The translations under genes and the position numbers were made by a program. A DNA stretch of 64,000 bases. Origin: Falciphora oryzae (lineage: Eukaryota > Ascomycota > Sordariomycetes > Magnaporthales > Magnaporthaceae). The notes under the pieces were generated by a model. The model saw only the letters and a program-made list of their open reading frames with translations, was not told the origin of the DNA and ran no database searches. Below are positions 9,758 to 20,861 of the stretch, piece by piece. Position 1 is the stretch's first letter. Each line of letters starts with the position of its first letter. The DNA is taken from positions 1 to 64,000 of the forward strand of contig JNVV01000016.1 in NCBI GenBank assembly GCA_000733355.1, read 5' to 3'.

Positions 9758-10807
9758 ATGTCCTGGTCCTTCTTCGTGAGCCAGTACTCCAACGACACCC
9801 AAGCCCAGAGAGACCCCTCGTTCACCTACAAGCTCCCCAACGGGACGCTCTGGCATGGCGTAGATTCCCCAGCTGGAGCAGAGCCGTACGTTTCCGACGC
9901 GCCACACATTCCACGCAGGCAGAACCTCACTAACCGTTCATCAGACTCGGCCTTCTCTACCCGCGCGGCGCAACCCTCGGCGGCTCTGGTATCTGCCCGC
10001 CCTCCCAGCCTAGCCCGTCCATCGACTGACAATACCGGCAGGGACACTACCTTCAAGACAACTACGAGGCCGGCGTCATCGCACGTGCTTCAGTCCCGTG
10101 GGAGAACGACCCGTTCGTCGAGGCAGGCTGCACCGGCACAGTCGACGACTCGGACCCCTGCTTCGTCCGGTGGCGCGACTCGGCAACCGGCCGTATGGCG
10201 ACGGCGTGCCGCTCGGCATGATCGCGCGGTCCACCGTCAGCGAGAATGCAGACGCCAACCTGTGGTTCTTCGGGTCGCCCAGCATGGAGTTTCGGGGCTT
10301 CTACCCGGGCTACACCAACATCTCAGGCCCCTCGCCCTCCAGCTACTTCTACTCGGTCGTCAAGATGCAGACGGGCAACGCGGCAGGGACGGTGACGCTG
10401 CGGTCGCGCGACCCCCGCGACGTGCCCGCGATCAGCTTCAACTACTTCGCCGAAGGCGCCGAGCGCGACCTCGACGCCATGGTGAGGGCGCGGAGCTGGT
10501 GCTGCGCGCCTTCAACGCCACGGGCGAGCCGTGGGCGCCGCTGCAGGTCGTCGAGCCGGCGCCGGAGCAGGATCTGCGGCAGTCGATCCGCGACACGGTC
10601 TTCTCGCACCACGCTACCTCGACGTGCCGCATGGAGCCGAAGGGTTACCGGAACTACTGCGTCGACTCGACGTTCCGGGTCAACGTGGTTGATGGGCTGC
10701 GGGTCGTCGACGCGTCCATATTTCCGCGCACGCCGGGCGGCTTTCCCACGGCGCCGACGTTTGTCGTTAGCCAGAAGGCGTTCCGGAGCATCATGGACGG
10801 GGAGTAG
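9758..10807 (+). pseudogene. GMC-type FAD oxidoreductase, truncated and frameshifted
   Basis: GMC enzymes oxidise alcohols, sugars or choline using FAD. Pieces appear in the correct order but in different frames. Near 9758 the sequence reads SWSFFVSQYSNDTQAQRD; near 9949 LYPRGATLGGS (a GMC signature); near 10200-10480 a segment with FFGSPSMEFRGFYPGY; near 10600 the C-terminal HHATSTCRM active-site block; the end reads PRTPGGFPTAPTFVVSQKA. The N-terminal dinucleotide-binding region is absent, and a large part between the GGS signature and the middle is missing. Frames change near 10190 and again near 10487, where one G seems lost. At least two shifts plus deletions make a pseudogene likely. 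Confidence 0.8.
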
Positions 10808-11042
10808 GTTGGGTTGTTTGGTGCAAGGAGATACTTGGGGCAGATTTTGGGTCGAGAAAGATTGACGTAGCGTGGATTGAGGCACCTAGAGAAGCTGACC
10901 GGCTAGCGGGCAGGGTGGGTCTCCCTAGGCTCCAGCCTCCACGATTCAACGCTCTGGCTCGAATCCCACAAAGGCTGACCCCGATTTCTTCTTTCCACTC
11001 TACCAACGTGAACTTTCCCATTCTCCCAACGGACCAGACGAA

Positions 11043-11708
11043 ATGGCCCAGAGCACGCCGCCAGCCGGGTCAGCCGTGCCCGCCGGCCTCATGGCCGACA
11101 TCACAGCCTACGTCGAGGAGTACATGTCGCACTACGACGGGTCGCACGACTTCAACCACATCAAGCGCGTCGTGGCTCTCTCGCGCAGCATCCTGGCCGA
11201 GGAGCGCGGGCCGGCTGCCACCCGCGGCGTCGTCTACGACGAGACGCTGATCGAGCTGGGCGCCCTGCTCCACGACGTCGGCGACAAGAAGTACTTGCAG
11301 CCGGGCCAGGACGCGACGACGCTGGTGCGCGACGTGCTTCTCCAAAAGGGCGCCGACCCCGAGCTCGCCGCCCGCGTCCAGGACCTGGTCGTGCACGTGT
11401 CCTTCTCCAGCGAGAAGAAGAACCCGGCAAAGGTCGTCGCCAAGCTGGGGGAGCTGCCCGAGCTGGCCGTGGTCCAGGACGCCGACCGGCTCGACGCCAT
11501 CGGGGCGGTTGGTGTTGGGCGGTGCTTCGCATTCACGGGCGCCAAGGGCGGCTCGCTGGACAACGCCATCGAGCACTTCGTCGAGAAGCTGGAGCTGCTC
11601 GAGGGCATGATGAAGACGGAGGCGGGGCGGAGGAGGGCGCGCAGGCGGACGGAGCGCCTAGTCGAGTTCAGGGGATGGTGGGCGGAGGAGACGCAGGGGG
11701 GTGAGTGA
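11043..11708 (+). CDS. HD-domain phosphohydrolase (YedJ/YpgQ-like)
   Basis: A single-exon 221-residue protein of the HD superfamily, metal-dependent phosphohydrolases whose His/Asp residues bind the metal. Visible motifs in order: HDFNHIKRV (about residue 38), LLHDVGDKKY (about 79) and VQDADRLDAIGAVGVGR (about 146). The last block is characteristic of the YedJ/YpgQ branch, bacterial proteins with fungal relatives. The substrate is not known with certainty; nucleotides are a reasonable guess for the superfamily. The length is normal for the branch, and the ATG at 11043 is the first in frame. There is no signal peptide, so a cytosolic role is expected. It lies about 280 bp upstream of the MFS transporter on the same strand. 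Confidence 0.85.
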   Translation: MAQSTPPAGSAVPAGLMADITAYVEEYMSHYDGSHDFNHIKRVVALSRSILAEERGPAATRGVVYDETLIELGALLHDVGDKKYLQPGQDATTLVRDVLLQKGADPELAARVQDLVVHVSFSSEKKNPAKVVAKLGELPELAVVQDADRLDAIGAVGVGRCFAFTGAKGGSLDNAIEHFVEKLELLEGMMKTEAGRRRARRRTERLVEFRGWWAEETQGGE

Positions 11709-11988
11709 AGCCAACAACCACACTGCAGGCGGGCCCAGATGCTTGGCGGCTTGGTGGGGGGTCAGATTTGGGCAGAGGTCGCATCCATCTCGGCCGAGCT
11801 GAGCTTGAGGCCGAGGTCCCCACTGCTTTTGAAGAAAACAAAAATGATAAGCAAGCCTTCCACTTTTTTTTTTTTTTTTTTTTCCAGCGTGCGCTCCCTC
11901 TGCCCGCCTGGGGCTCTCGGGGTCAGCTTGAATGAGGGTGAGGAAGGCTGCTGTCCAACCAGACACAAACGTCCACAGCTTCACGACA

Positions 11989-13638
11989 ATGGCAGTCGAC
12001 AAGCAAGAGACCACCGCCGACGGCGTCACAATCGCGCCGAACGGCCCCGCGAGCCAGGCCGACAACGCCACCGACAGCCCGTCCCCAGCCCTGCCCACTC
12101 TCCGCGTCGTCGGCATCCTCCTCTCGCTGGTCCTCAGCGTCTTTCTCTTCGCCCTCGACCTGACCATCCTCGCCAACGCCGTCCCCGCCATCACGTCCAC
12201 CTTCCACAGCCTGGCCCACGTGCCCTGGTACGGCAGCGCCTTCTTCCTGACCACGGCGCCCATGCAGTGCGCCTACGGCAAGGTCTACTCGCACTTTGAC
12301 CACAAGCGCTCCTTCCTGGCCGCCGTCGCGATATTTGAAGCGGGGAACCTGGTCTCGGGCCTCGCCGTCGACAGCCCCATGCTGATCGCGGGGCGCGCCC
12401 TCAGCGGCGTCGGCGGCGCAGGAATCATCACCGGCGCCTTCACCATCATCGCCAGCATCGCGCCACCTAATAAAATCCCCCTGTACATGGGCGTGCTCGG
12501 CACCACCTTTGGCGTCGCCAGCGTCGCGGGCCCCCTGCTGGGCGGCGTTTTTACCTCACGCGTTTCCTGGCGCTGGTGCTTCTTCATCAACCTGCCCGTC
12601 GGCGCCGTCGCCACCGCCCTCGTCGTGGTCCTGTTCCGCACCCGCGACTCTGCGTCCGCCATCCGAACCCCCGCCAACACCCTCCCGCTGCGCGAAAAGA
12701 TCCTGCGCCTCGACCCGGCCGGCATCGTGCTCGTCGTGCTGGGCCTGGGCTGCTTCACGCTGGCCATGCAGCTGGGCAGCGAGGTGGGCGACTGGCGCCA
12801 GCCCAGCGTCATCGGGTGCTTCGCCGCCTCCGCCGCCATCCTGCTGTCCTTCACCGCGCTCGAGTGGCGCCTCGGCGACCGCGCCATGGTGCAGTACCGC
12901 CTGCTGCGCCACGCCCTGGTCGCCGGCAACGTCGCCGTCAACTTCTTCGTCGCGACCGCCTACTTCCCGCTCATGTACTCGCTGCCCATCTACATGCAGG
13001 CCGTCCTGGGCGCGTCCGCGTCCACCAGCGGGATATGGAGCATCCCCTTCATCCTCGGCATTTCGGTCCTCGTCATCGCCGTCAACATGACTATGCCGCG
13101 CGTGCCTTGGGCGCTCTGGCTGGTCGTCGGCCCCGCCGTCATCACGGCGGGAGCCGCCTGCCTGTACGCGTTGGACCTCGACACGTCGCTCGCCCGCCTG
13201 CTGGGCTTCCAGCTGCTCACCGGCGCGGGCATCGGCACGGTGCTGCAGGTGCCCATGGTCGCGAACCAGGCGCTGCTGGCGGGGACGGACGACGTGCCCG
13301 CCGTCATCGGCATGACGCTCTTCTTCGAGACGGTCGGCAGCGTGCTGTTCATGCCCGCCGTGCAGGCATCGTTTGTCGACGGGCTCGTCGCCCGCGTCGC
13401 CGCGTCACCCGCTCTGGCCGCTGCTGGCGTCACGCCGCGGCGCGTGCTTGAGGCTGGCGCCGAGGGCATCCGGCACAAGTTCCCGGATGGTTTGGTAGCC
13501 GAGGTCCTGGCTTGCTACATGGCCGGCGTCCGTGTCGCGCTGCTGATCGAGGTGGTGTGCGCGGCCGTGTCTCTGCTTGCCGCCTGTATGGTTCTAGGCA
13601 TGTACTTGGAGCGGAGGCGCCGCAAGCAACATGCATAA
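11989..13638 (+). CDS. MFS multidrug/toxic-compound exporter, 14-TM (DHA2) type
   Basis: A single-exon, 549-residue major facilitator protein, predicted to export small molecules across the plasma membrane by proton antiport. After a polar N-terminus of about 45 residues, the first helix holds [16 protein letters not shown] (a DHA-type motif). It is followed by the WYGSAFFLT block, [16 protein letters not shown], and the antiporter motif region [12 protein letters not shown] with [12 protein letters not shown]. The number of hydrophobic segments fits 14 helices. The ATG at 11989 was chosen because the upstream in-frame ATG (11932) adds an untypical leader and sits just after a poly-T tract. 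Similar exporters often sit in secondary-metabolite clusters, but no such cluster is visible here. It ends about 70 bp from the converging HET pseudogene. Confidence 0.88.
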   Translation: MAVDKQETTADGVTIAPNGPASQADNATDSPSPALPTLRVVGILLSLVLSVFLFALDLTILANAVPAITSTFHSLAHVPWYGSAFFLTTAPMQCAYGKVYSHFDHKRSFLAAVAIFEAGNLVSGLAVDSPMLIAGRALSGVGGAGIITGAFTIIASIAPPNKIPLYMGVLGTTFGVASVAGPLLGGVFTSRVSWRWCFFINLPVGAVATALVVVLFRTRDSASAIRTPANTLPLREKILRLDPAGIVLVVLGLGCFTLAMQLGSEVGDWRQPSVIGCFAASAAILLSFTALEWRLGDRAMVQYRLLRHALVAGNVAVNFFVATAYFPLMYSLPIYMQAVLGASASTSGIWSIPFILGISVLVIAVNMTMPRVPWALWLVVGPAVITAGAACLYALDLDTSLARLLGFQLLTGAGIGTVLQVPMVANQALLAGTDDVPAVIGMTLFFETVGSVLFMPAVQASFVDGLVARVAASPALAAAGVTPRRVLEAGAEGIRHKFPDGLVAEVLACYMAGVRVALLIEVVCAAVSLLAACMVLGMYLERRRRKQHA

Positions 13639-13711
13639 AGACGTTTGCGAGACGGGAGGGAAACCATGATTTTGTACTTCAACGCACAACTCGGGATCCC
13701 CATCGATTAAA

Positions 13712-16123
13712 TTACACAATGACTATCTCCCTCACGTCATCGTCGGCGAAGAGATCCTCGGTTATGGAAGCCGACGCTATGCCGACCCTCCGCCAAACCT
13801 CGCCACCATATCTTGGTCCCCCTTGACAAGAGCGGCTACTTTTGAAGAACCAAGCCTGTAAACCGTGCTCTATGGTCCAGGTGCGCGTAGACGAATGGAA
13901 CGCCGTCCCTGGCAGCCGCGACGGTGTCGGCATCATAGTCGAACATGACTTCTGCGAATACAACCCAATGTCTGCCGCCCACTTCCCCCATAAGGTTCCA
14001 GGGGGGCATAGCTGCGAAAGGACGCCGCGGTGTCGCATTTCCGCAACCGACGGACCTGCTTCACCAGCGTACGCACCTCCAAAAAGCCGCGGATGCCGCA
14101 CGACGGCCCCGAATCCAGACCGGGCCTCGCCTCGTACGTGTCGAGGACCTCAAAGGCGTTGTCGATGAACGAAGCCAGCACGCCGTCCGCGAGAGATTAC
14201 CTGACCCGGGTCCCCCCGTCGAGAACCGGCCCGTCGACGGAGGCCCACGACCGGCTCGGTGCCCAGAGGTTGGGCGGGCGCGGCTCCGGACTGCTGCCGG
14301 CCTCGCCATGGTCGACGACGACGGGGCTTCAGAGCAGCTCGCGGGCGAGCCTCTGCAGCCACACGCCGGTGAACTTGACGTAGCACCAGCCGGACATGCA
14401 GGCCTTGCCCAACGTGGCCTCGGCGACGCTCTCGATGGCGACGAGCTTGTCGCCGGCGTTGGTGAACTCGCGCCGGCTGTAGGCGATGACGAAGCGGCGC
14501 CACCGGTCGTAGAGCTCGTCGGGGGTCGTGGAGACGGCGATGGGCCACATCAGGCGCTGTTCCAGGTCGAGGGCCGACCCCGGCTCGTTCTCTTCAGACC
14601 GGAGGCAGATCCGGCACTCGTAGAAGATCTTGTTCTGGCAGAAGTGCACCGTCCGGCTCGACAGCGCCCGCTCCTGCATCGTCCAGCCCCTGCGGTTCTA
14701 CTTGGAGCCGTTCACGACGTGCTCGCGCTTGGACGCCCTCCAGGACCGGCGGCCGAGGATGAAGCAGCCTTCCAGGCTGTTTTCGCTGCCGTCCGCCCCG
14801 TCGGCCTGGATGGGATAGCACATCCTCAGCGCGGGGACCAGGTGCTTGGCCCGGGATAGGAACCCATCGTGGGTCGAGGTGGTCGAAGTGGCGGCCAGGG
14901 TGAAGACGGCGTGCCGGAACACGAGGTACATGAGCACGGCTCCCGCCGCCCAGTCCTCGGCCAAGTCCTGCACGATGCACAGCGAGTGGATCCAAATGTA
15001 GCAGAGCCCGAAGCTAGCGCAAACTATGACAGCGTCAGCGAACGTCCAGAGCAAGTCGCCTATCGGGATGTCGTGATTCGGCAGCTAAACAGTCGCCTTG
15101 AGAGCCCAGAGGGGTGGGGAGGAGGCCGTGTCGCCCCAGACGTAGCTGGGGGCGACGTAGGCGAGCCGAGCTCCCGCCAGCAAGAGGTGGTTGTCGTGCT
15201 CGATGAGCTTGAGGCGAGTAACGATGACCTGTCCCTGGTTGACGTGCGATTCGACCTCGACTAGTCTCGTCGGAACCCATGTTGGGGAAGATGCAGGGCA
15301 GCGTGGGTGGTTGAAGATGCGGTCGTTGATCCACCCCTGGATCATGTCGATATTTTCGTCAGGCAAGGCCTCGGTACTAGGCGGTCGGAGCCTTCCTCCT
15401 TCAGCAACGCTAAGCCTTAATTGGCGTAAAAGTTGACGACAATCGTCTGGTCTAGGTAAGCGTGGAATGATCGAATGGGATTGACACGAGAACGAAACAG
15501 AGCTTGTCTTACTTGTCAAGTCCAAAACCCAAAAGTCGACGATGCTGCCGGGCCACGAGCGAGAACGTCCATGATACCTGTAATATAGGGAAAACTGGGG
15601 CTTATACTCCAGGCGCAGCGACGCTATTACGCGGCCCTTCCCGGTACCAAAAAAGGGGACTTTCTGTGTTGTCATATTCGAATTCCATCGACGCCTCGAA
15701 AGTGGCCGTGATTTCGACAGTGCCGTCCCACTTGCCAGGGCGAAGCATGTCTGGGAGTATGCTTTAGCCATCGTCACCCAGCGCCCTGCTGTTATCGACG
15801 TGGTCTTCCAGCAACGCCTTTGCAGAAGCGTGCGAGCTGAGTAATCTGGAAATTCATCCACGAGCTTGTATTTGGTCGGGATGCGGCAGTAGTCTGTCGA
15901 GGAGCTTGCACGCAACTGTTTCCAGTCGGGAACGACGAAGCTTGCACAAATTACAAAGCCGCCTGGCAGGCGGAGGGGCTTTAATCTTGAGGATCTTTGG
16001 CGGGCCGAGGCCGGTGCCTGAGTTGGGAGTCCGACGGCCATCGAGATAGCTGGTGAGGGCGTTCCAGAAGCCGTGGATGCGCCGGGGCTGCTTGCGGGAG
16101 TGACAAGACTCTAAACGGTCCAT
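13712..16123 (-). pseudogene. HET-domain (heterokaryon incompatibility) gene, inactivated
   Basis: HET-domain proteins trigger fungal non-self cell death. The minus-strand frame shows the standard order: LAYVAPSYVWGD (about 15130), YIWIHSLCIVQD (about 15000), FTLAATSTTSTHDGFLSR, WTMQERALSSR (about 14670), SRSWASVDGPV (about 14240), and a C-terminus ending DVREIVIV. It is interrupted in the same frame by stops at 15085-15087 (TAG), 14698-14700 (TAG), 14329-14331 (TGA) and 14197-14199 (TAA). Frameshifts lie near 15950 (between the start frame and the main frame) and between about 14030 and 13935. The ATG at 16121-16123 is the likely original start. TAG/TAA arising from CAG/CAA fits C-to-T decay. 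Confidence 0.88.
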
Positions 16124-17009
16124 GATTACGCAGATATGTACTGTGGTTGGGCTGAAATGCGCGCTGACAAGGCCTGAATTTGTCGTTGCGATCGGTCTCG
16201 GACTGCTCTTGCGAGGAGGACTAATTGGCGGCTACGCGATCTGAATGGGATCGCTCTTGGCATCATTACCTAAGAGATTAAATCCGACAGCCTTAGAAGA
16301 TGCAGGTAAGCATCGTGCGCCCTGGGATCGGAAGCAGGGTGGCAGGCAGGGGCTCTAATCCGAGTCTCGGACAAAAAAAGGAATATTGTAAGCTTGACCC
16401 CAGGCGCCTAAGGCCCACCGTGCCTCTTTTGGTTGCCCTGCTCCATGCTGACAGGATGCTCCGTTTCCAATGCATGTGGCCGTTGGTCGCGGGCCGTAGG
16501 GCATCGTTTGAGGGTGGCGACAGCAAGGCCAGAAGCCCAATCAGAGGACCCGGCGGCGAGGACAAGAGATGATCCAGAGCGTCGAAATGGAGACTTGCCG
16601 AGGTCGCGAAATGAAGATCATTCTGCGAGGCCAACCATCAACAGGCTCCGACCTCCATCTTCGGCGGTCTGTTGTTGCAGGGGCTGCAACTCCACCCTCC
16701 TTGGGGGGCGCTGGGGGCCTCCACGGGGCGGCCGGGGGTTGGCTCCAGCCGGTGTAGGATCGCTTCCCCTGCCGTGCCTCCTCCGTGAGCCACGCTTGGC
16801 GAGGACGGGCTGCGGCCCTGGACAGGCAGGCAGTGGTGCCAGCCTTAAAATGTAGGAGAGGGCGGCGGTAGTCTTTCCCAGGTATTCCCCTGCGTCTTTT
16901 CTTCCTTCTTTTCCTGTCTAGCCCAATAATCGCACGCCTTCCTTCCCCAGCCCGGGGTTCGATCCGAATGACTGCCGCCTCTTTCGTTCATCGGGGCCAG
17001 CAGCAGCAC
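16124..17009. other. Divergent intergenic region, no gene
   Basis: Lies between the HET relic and the Kelch gene. Several overlapping short frames, none with a recognisable domain. The right end (about 16850-17000) is the likely promoter and leader of the Kelch gene. Confidence 0.5.
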
Positions 17010-18902
17010 ATGGCGACGACGCTCGCTCTCGCCTGCCTGCTGGCGGTGCAGGCCCGGGCGCAGTCCGTCGAGGTCCCCAGCAAAGACAACTTCCTGCGCC
17101 GCGAGGGGCACGCCGTCGCCGTGCTGGGCGACCACCTCTACATCGAGGGCGGCGAGCTCTCGCAGATGGCCAACGGGCGGCGCGTGGGAACATGGTCGGA
17201 CCCGGTGAACACGACGCTCGCCATAGCGCTCGACAAGTCCTGGACGACGAGCGACGTCGAGTTCGAGAGCATCGACCGGGGCGACGACGCGCCGTACGCG
17301 AGGATAGGCGCGCTGTGGACGAGCCCGGACGCCAAGACCATGTACAGCTGGGGCGGGACGAACCCGTACAACCTGATCAACGAGGGCTCGAAAAAACCGC
17401 GCCTGCGCACCTTTACAAAGGGCAGCAGCGGCGCCGGCGGGACCTGGAAGAACGAGGGGGCCGACTCGAACATCCTGCGCACCGAGGCCGGCGCCTACAC
17501 CAGCTGCAACGGGGCGGGCCTGATGATGAGCGCCAAGGGCAGCCTGTGGAGCGACAGCAGGGTGCCGCCCAAGTACGGCTACCAGGACACGATGGCCACG
17601 ACGCGCGTGGTGCAGGGGCTCGTCATCTACAACATGGACAGCCGGACGTGGGCCAACGAGACGCAGGACGAGTCTTCGGGGTTCCGCGTGCCCTTTGGCC
17701 CCAGGCGGCGCGCCGGCGTGGAGGACGGGGCCGCCGTGTGTCTGGACAAGAACGTCGGCACCAACAACCGGGGCGTGGCGTTTTTCCTCGGCGGCACGCA
17801 GGGAGAGCTTGTCAAGGCGGAAAACCCAGAGCCCATGGACTTCCGCGTCGTCAACTTTTACGACATCGCGACCCGGACCATGCACTCGCAGACGACGACG
17901 GGCGAGCGGCCCGACGGGACCGTGGCGGGCCACTGCGCCGTCGTCGCCGGCGGGAGCAACGGGTCGTACGAGATTTTTGTCGTCGGCGGGCGCGGCCGCA
18001 GCCCCGGGGACGTCTACATCCTCACGGTGCCCGGGTTCCAGTGGTTCAAGGCGCCGCAGGGGGCAGTCGACGACTCGGACCGCTGGCACCACCAGTGCGC
18101 AGTCGCGGGGCGAGGCGGACGCCAGATGATTGCCGTGGGCGGGCTGCCGTCGCGGATAAATGACGCGTACGGGAACAGGGACCCGTGGGCCAACGGGCTC
18201 AAGGTGTTTGACCTGACCAGCCTGAGTTGGGGAGACAAGTATGATGCTGCGGCGCCGGCATACGAGACGCCCGAGATGGTCAGGAAGTGGTATGCCGAGT
18301 CGTATCCGTAAGTATCTTCCACTCCTGGGTCTTCGGATACTATGATAGTCATGACTGACGCCTGTCACAGCGGCCGAGATGCTTTCAAGTGGGACCGCGA
18401 CAGCACCAAGGCGCTCTTCGCCGCAATGCCAACCCCAGGCGGCGGCGGCAGCGGCGGCTCGTCACAGCCCCAGGACGGCTCCAAGACCGGTGCTTCCTCT
18501 TCCACGCCCCTCGGAGCCATCATCGGGGGCGCCGTAGGAGGCGTGGTCGGTCTTGCCGCCATCGCCGCCGCGGTCTGGTGGTTCTGCTTCCGGCGTCGGA
18601 AGCAGCCCGAGCCGCGGGACCAGGAGGAGGCCGAGACATCGGCGGCGCTGGGACAGGCGCATGCTGCCACGTGGGAGCAGAAGAACAACAAGCCGCCGCT
18701 GGCCGAAGCGCATGCGGAGCCAAGTCCCAGCATGCTGGGAGATACGAGCCCCAGCATGCTCGACGCGAGTCCTCGCGTCTACCACGAGATGAGCGGCGAC
18801 ACCTACCATAGCCCCTCGCCGGCGCACGAGATGCCCAGCAATGCGACGAGTCCGCAGGAGTTGGACCCGAGTGGTAGGTTTCAGCCTTATAGGCCGAGCT
18901 AG
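17010..18902 (+). CDS. Secreted Kelch-repeat ectodomain protein with one TM helix
   Basis: Two exons, 17010-18307 and 18371-18902, joined by a 63-bp GT-AG intron (GTAAGT ... CACAG), give 609 residues. The ATG at 17010 gives a clean signal peptide (MATTLALACLLAVQARAQS); the in-frame ATG at 16968 would put a polar leader in front. The ectodomain shows Kelch-like blades with repeated GG pairs followed by Trp/Tyr, for example HLYIEGGE, TMYSWGGTNPY, VAFFLGGT, IFVVGGRG and MIAVGGLPSR. A Gly/Ser-rich linker leads to the TM segment ([20 protein letters not shown], from about residue 465), a basic stop-transfer FRRRK, and a cytosolic tail of about 120 residues containing a PSMLGDTSPSML duplication. 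The architecture suggests a cell-surface protein. Its ligand and role are unknown. Confidence 0.85.
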
Positions 18903-19006
18903 TGGTGTAGATAGAGTTGGGTTATAGTCTGGGTTGGCCTGACCTGCCTCCACACCATGACACCGCGCATGAAGCCGCTGGGGACGTGGCCGAGTCATCA
19001 CCAACG

Positions 19007-19078
19007 GGTCCAGTGGCCAAATGGCAAGGCGCTTGACTACGAATCAAGAGATTGCAGGTTCGATCCCTGCCTGGATCG
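19007..19078 (+). tRNA. tRNA-Arg (ACG), no intron
   Basis: A cloverleaf of 72 nt. The acceptor GGTCCAG pairs with CTGGATC (one G-U). The anticodon stem is CTTGA/TCAAG with loop CTACGAA, giving ACG. The T-arm is GCAGG TTCGATC CCTGC. The discriminator base is G. Confidence 0.93.
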
Positions 19079-19577
19079 TCTGACTTGTCTTCCTGGCGCG
19101 GCTTGGGAGGCAACAGTTTTTTCGTTCTTTTTTGTTCTTTCCCCGCCTCAGCGTCGCAGCGAGATACTGCGTCTAATTAGCCCAATGTAACGAATATAAT
19201 CCAACCTTCCTCTGCACCCCACGACGTCGACACCTCTGTGATGCCATTGCCAAGTCGCGACACGTCGCAAAAAACGCGGTCCAGGCTCCGTGCGGGGTCG
19301 CACTCGCCGCCAGCTGGCCCGACGAGGTGAAGAAATCCCACCCCTGAAGCCTCCAGAGCCGCCGGACTAATACGCTCCTCCAACCAGACCCCCCGGAAGC
19401 CTGCGTCTGCCGAGACTGCCGGACGGGATGTGGCTCTCCGCCTGGGGAAATCGGCAGTCGGCTGGGGATGTTGCGTACCTGGGTAGATAAAATATGAGCG
19501 TGGCACCCCGCAACTTGGGTTGCTCTCTTCTTGCCCCAGGCACGTAGGCCCAGCGACCCCATTGCCCTAGCTCCATC
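19079..19577. other. Intergenic, likely promoter of the beta-helix gene
   Basis: No coding frame recognised. Holds the tRNA-Arg downstream T-runs (19120-19140), where Pol III would terminate, and the upstream region of the secreted protein at 19578. Confidence 0.5.
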
Positions 19578-20703
19578 ATGGTCAAGCTCTTCCTCCTCTC
19601 GGCCGCCCTGGCCCTCGCCGGACAGGCCCAAGCCCAATGCGGTGCCGGCTCGCCCCATGCCCGCGTGACCGGCTCGGGCAACTCCTTCACAGCAACCCGC
19701 GGCTCCAGCAATGTCTACCAGGGCAACGACTACCGCGCCGCGATCCAAGCCGCCCTCGACTCCATCTCCAGCGGCCAACGCGTGTCCGTCATGGCGTCGG
19801 GCTCCATCGGCGCCAACACCATCAGCATCAGCAGCGGCAAGATCTTCGAGGGCTGCGGCACCATCAACGTCGGCTGGCGGACCGGCCGCGGCGCCATCGA
19901 GTCGACCAACACTCAGGGCGTGCAGATCCCCTACCTGACCATGACGGGAAACCCGTATTTTGGCCTGCGCTTCTTCGGGACCCGCGACCTGACGCTCGGC
20001 ACCATCACCATGAACCTGAGCGGCGGCCTGGGCATCCGCTTCGACCGCGACAACCCGGCCAACTACAACGTGAAGATGGGCGTCATCACCGTCACGGGCG
20101 CGGGCAGCCACGCCGTCGAGACGTGGAACATCGACGGCCTGACCATCGACCGCGTCATCGCCCGCAACGTCGGCGAGTCCGGGCTGCTGCTGCAGAAGAC
20201 GACCAACGCCCGGGTTGGGCTCGTCGACGGCAACAACGTCGGTGCGGGGACGGGCTACGCGACGCTGCGTTTCGCCAACAACAACGGCCAGAATCCCAAC
20301 GGCAACTGTAAGCCCCTGTCTCCTGCCCACCCTGCATCTGCCATGCTGACGCTAAGCTTCTCCAGACAACACAAACGTCTACGTCGACCGTGTCGTCTCG
20401 CGCGGCGGCGGGCGCGGCATCTTCTGCGTGTCCCAGTCGGGCGCCGCCGTCATCACGACCGTCGACCTGGCCAGCAACGGCAACAACGCCATCCTGATCG
20501 AGAACTGCTACAACCTCTCGATCCGCGGCGGCACCGTCAACGGCGGCGGCGAGGTCCGCCTGGCCGCCCGGTCCGAGTTCCCCAACAACCGCGACATCTG
20601 GGTCACCCTGACCGTCAACAACACCCCCGTGCGCGAGTCGCCCTGCGGCCAGAACATCAACTGGAGCCTGTCCGGGAACGGGGCGCGGAACATTTGCCGG
20701 TGA
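19578..20703 (+). CDS. Secreted right-handed beta-helix (pectate-lyase-fold) protein
   Basis: Two exons, 19578-20307 and 20366-20703, joined by a 58-bp GT-AG intron (GTAAGC ... TCCAG), give 355 residues. The start is followed by a signal peptide (MVKLFLLSAALALAGQAQAQ). The body has short repeating turns rich in Ile/Val, Asn and Gly, such as GLTIDRVIARNVGESGLLL, NAILIENCYNLSIRGGTV and DIWVTLTVNNTPV, typical of parallel beta-helix proteins of the pectin-lyase fold. Such proteins usually act on polysaccharides outside the cell, but I cannot assign a lyase or hydrolase family and see no diagnostic catalytic motif. Cysteines near both ends suggest disulphides. It converges with the sulfatase gene (159-bp gap). 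Confidence 0.78.
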
Positions 20704-20861
20704 GGTGCTTGTGGCTTTGTGGTGACGGTGACGAAGGTGATCGGTTAAGGGGCTTTTTAGATGTACTCGCGTCCCTCTTTCAGTACATAAGAATAGTATT
20801 TCCTTTCTGGCCGTCAGCCACTGTATATACGCCTCTTGTAGCACAACGCCCCAAAGCAAAA

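Noticed and set aside
16845..18368. 507-codon open frame on the minus strand opposite the Kelch gene
   Set aside because: It is the antisense shadow of a GC-rich coding exon. It has no motif, extreme Arg/Ala/Val bias, and no splice or start logic.
18308..18370. Frame of exon 2 of the Kelch gene taken as a separate 186-residue gene starting at 18342
   Set aside because: That ATG lies inside the intron. Splicing joins the TM region to the Kelch ectodomain in frame.
19173..20330. 385-codon minus-strand frame opposite the beta-helix gene
   Set aside because: It overlaps the secreted protein's exon and promoter in antisense, and the composition is typical of a shadow.
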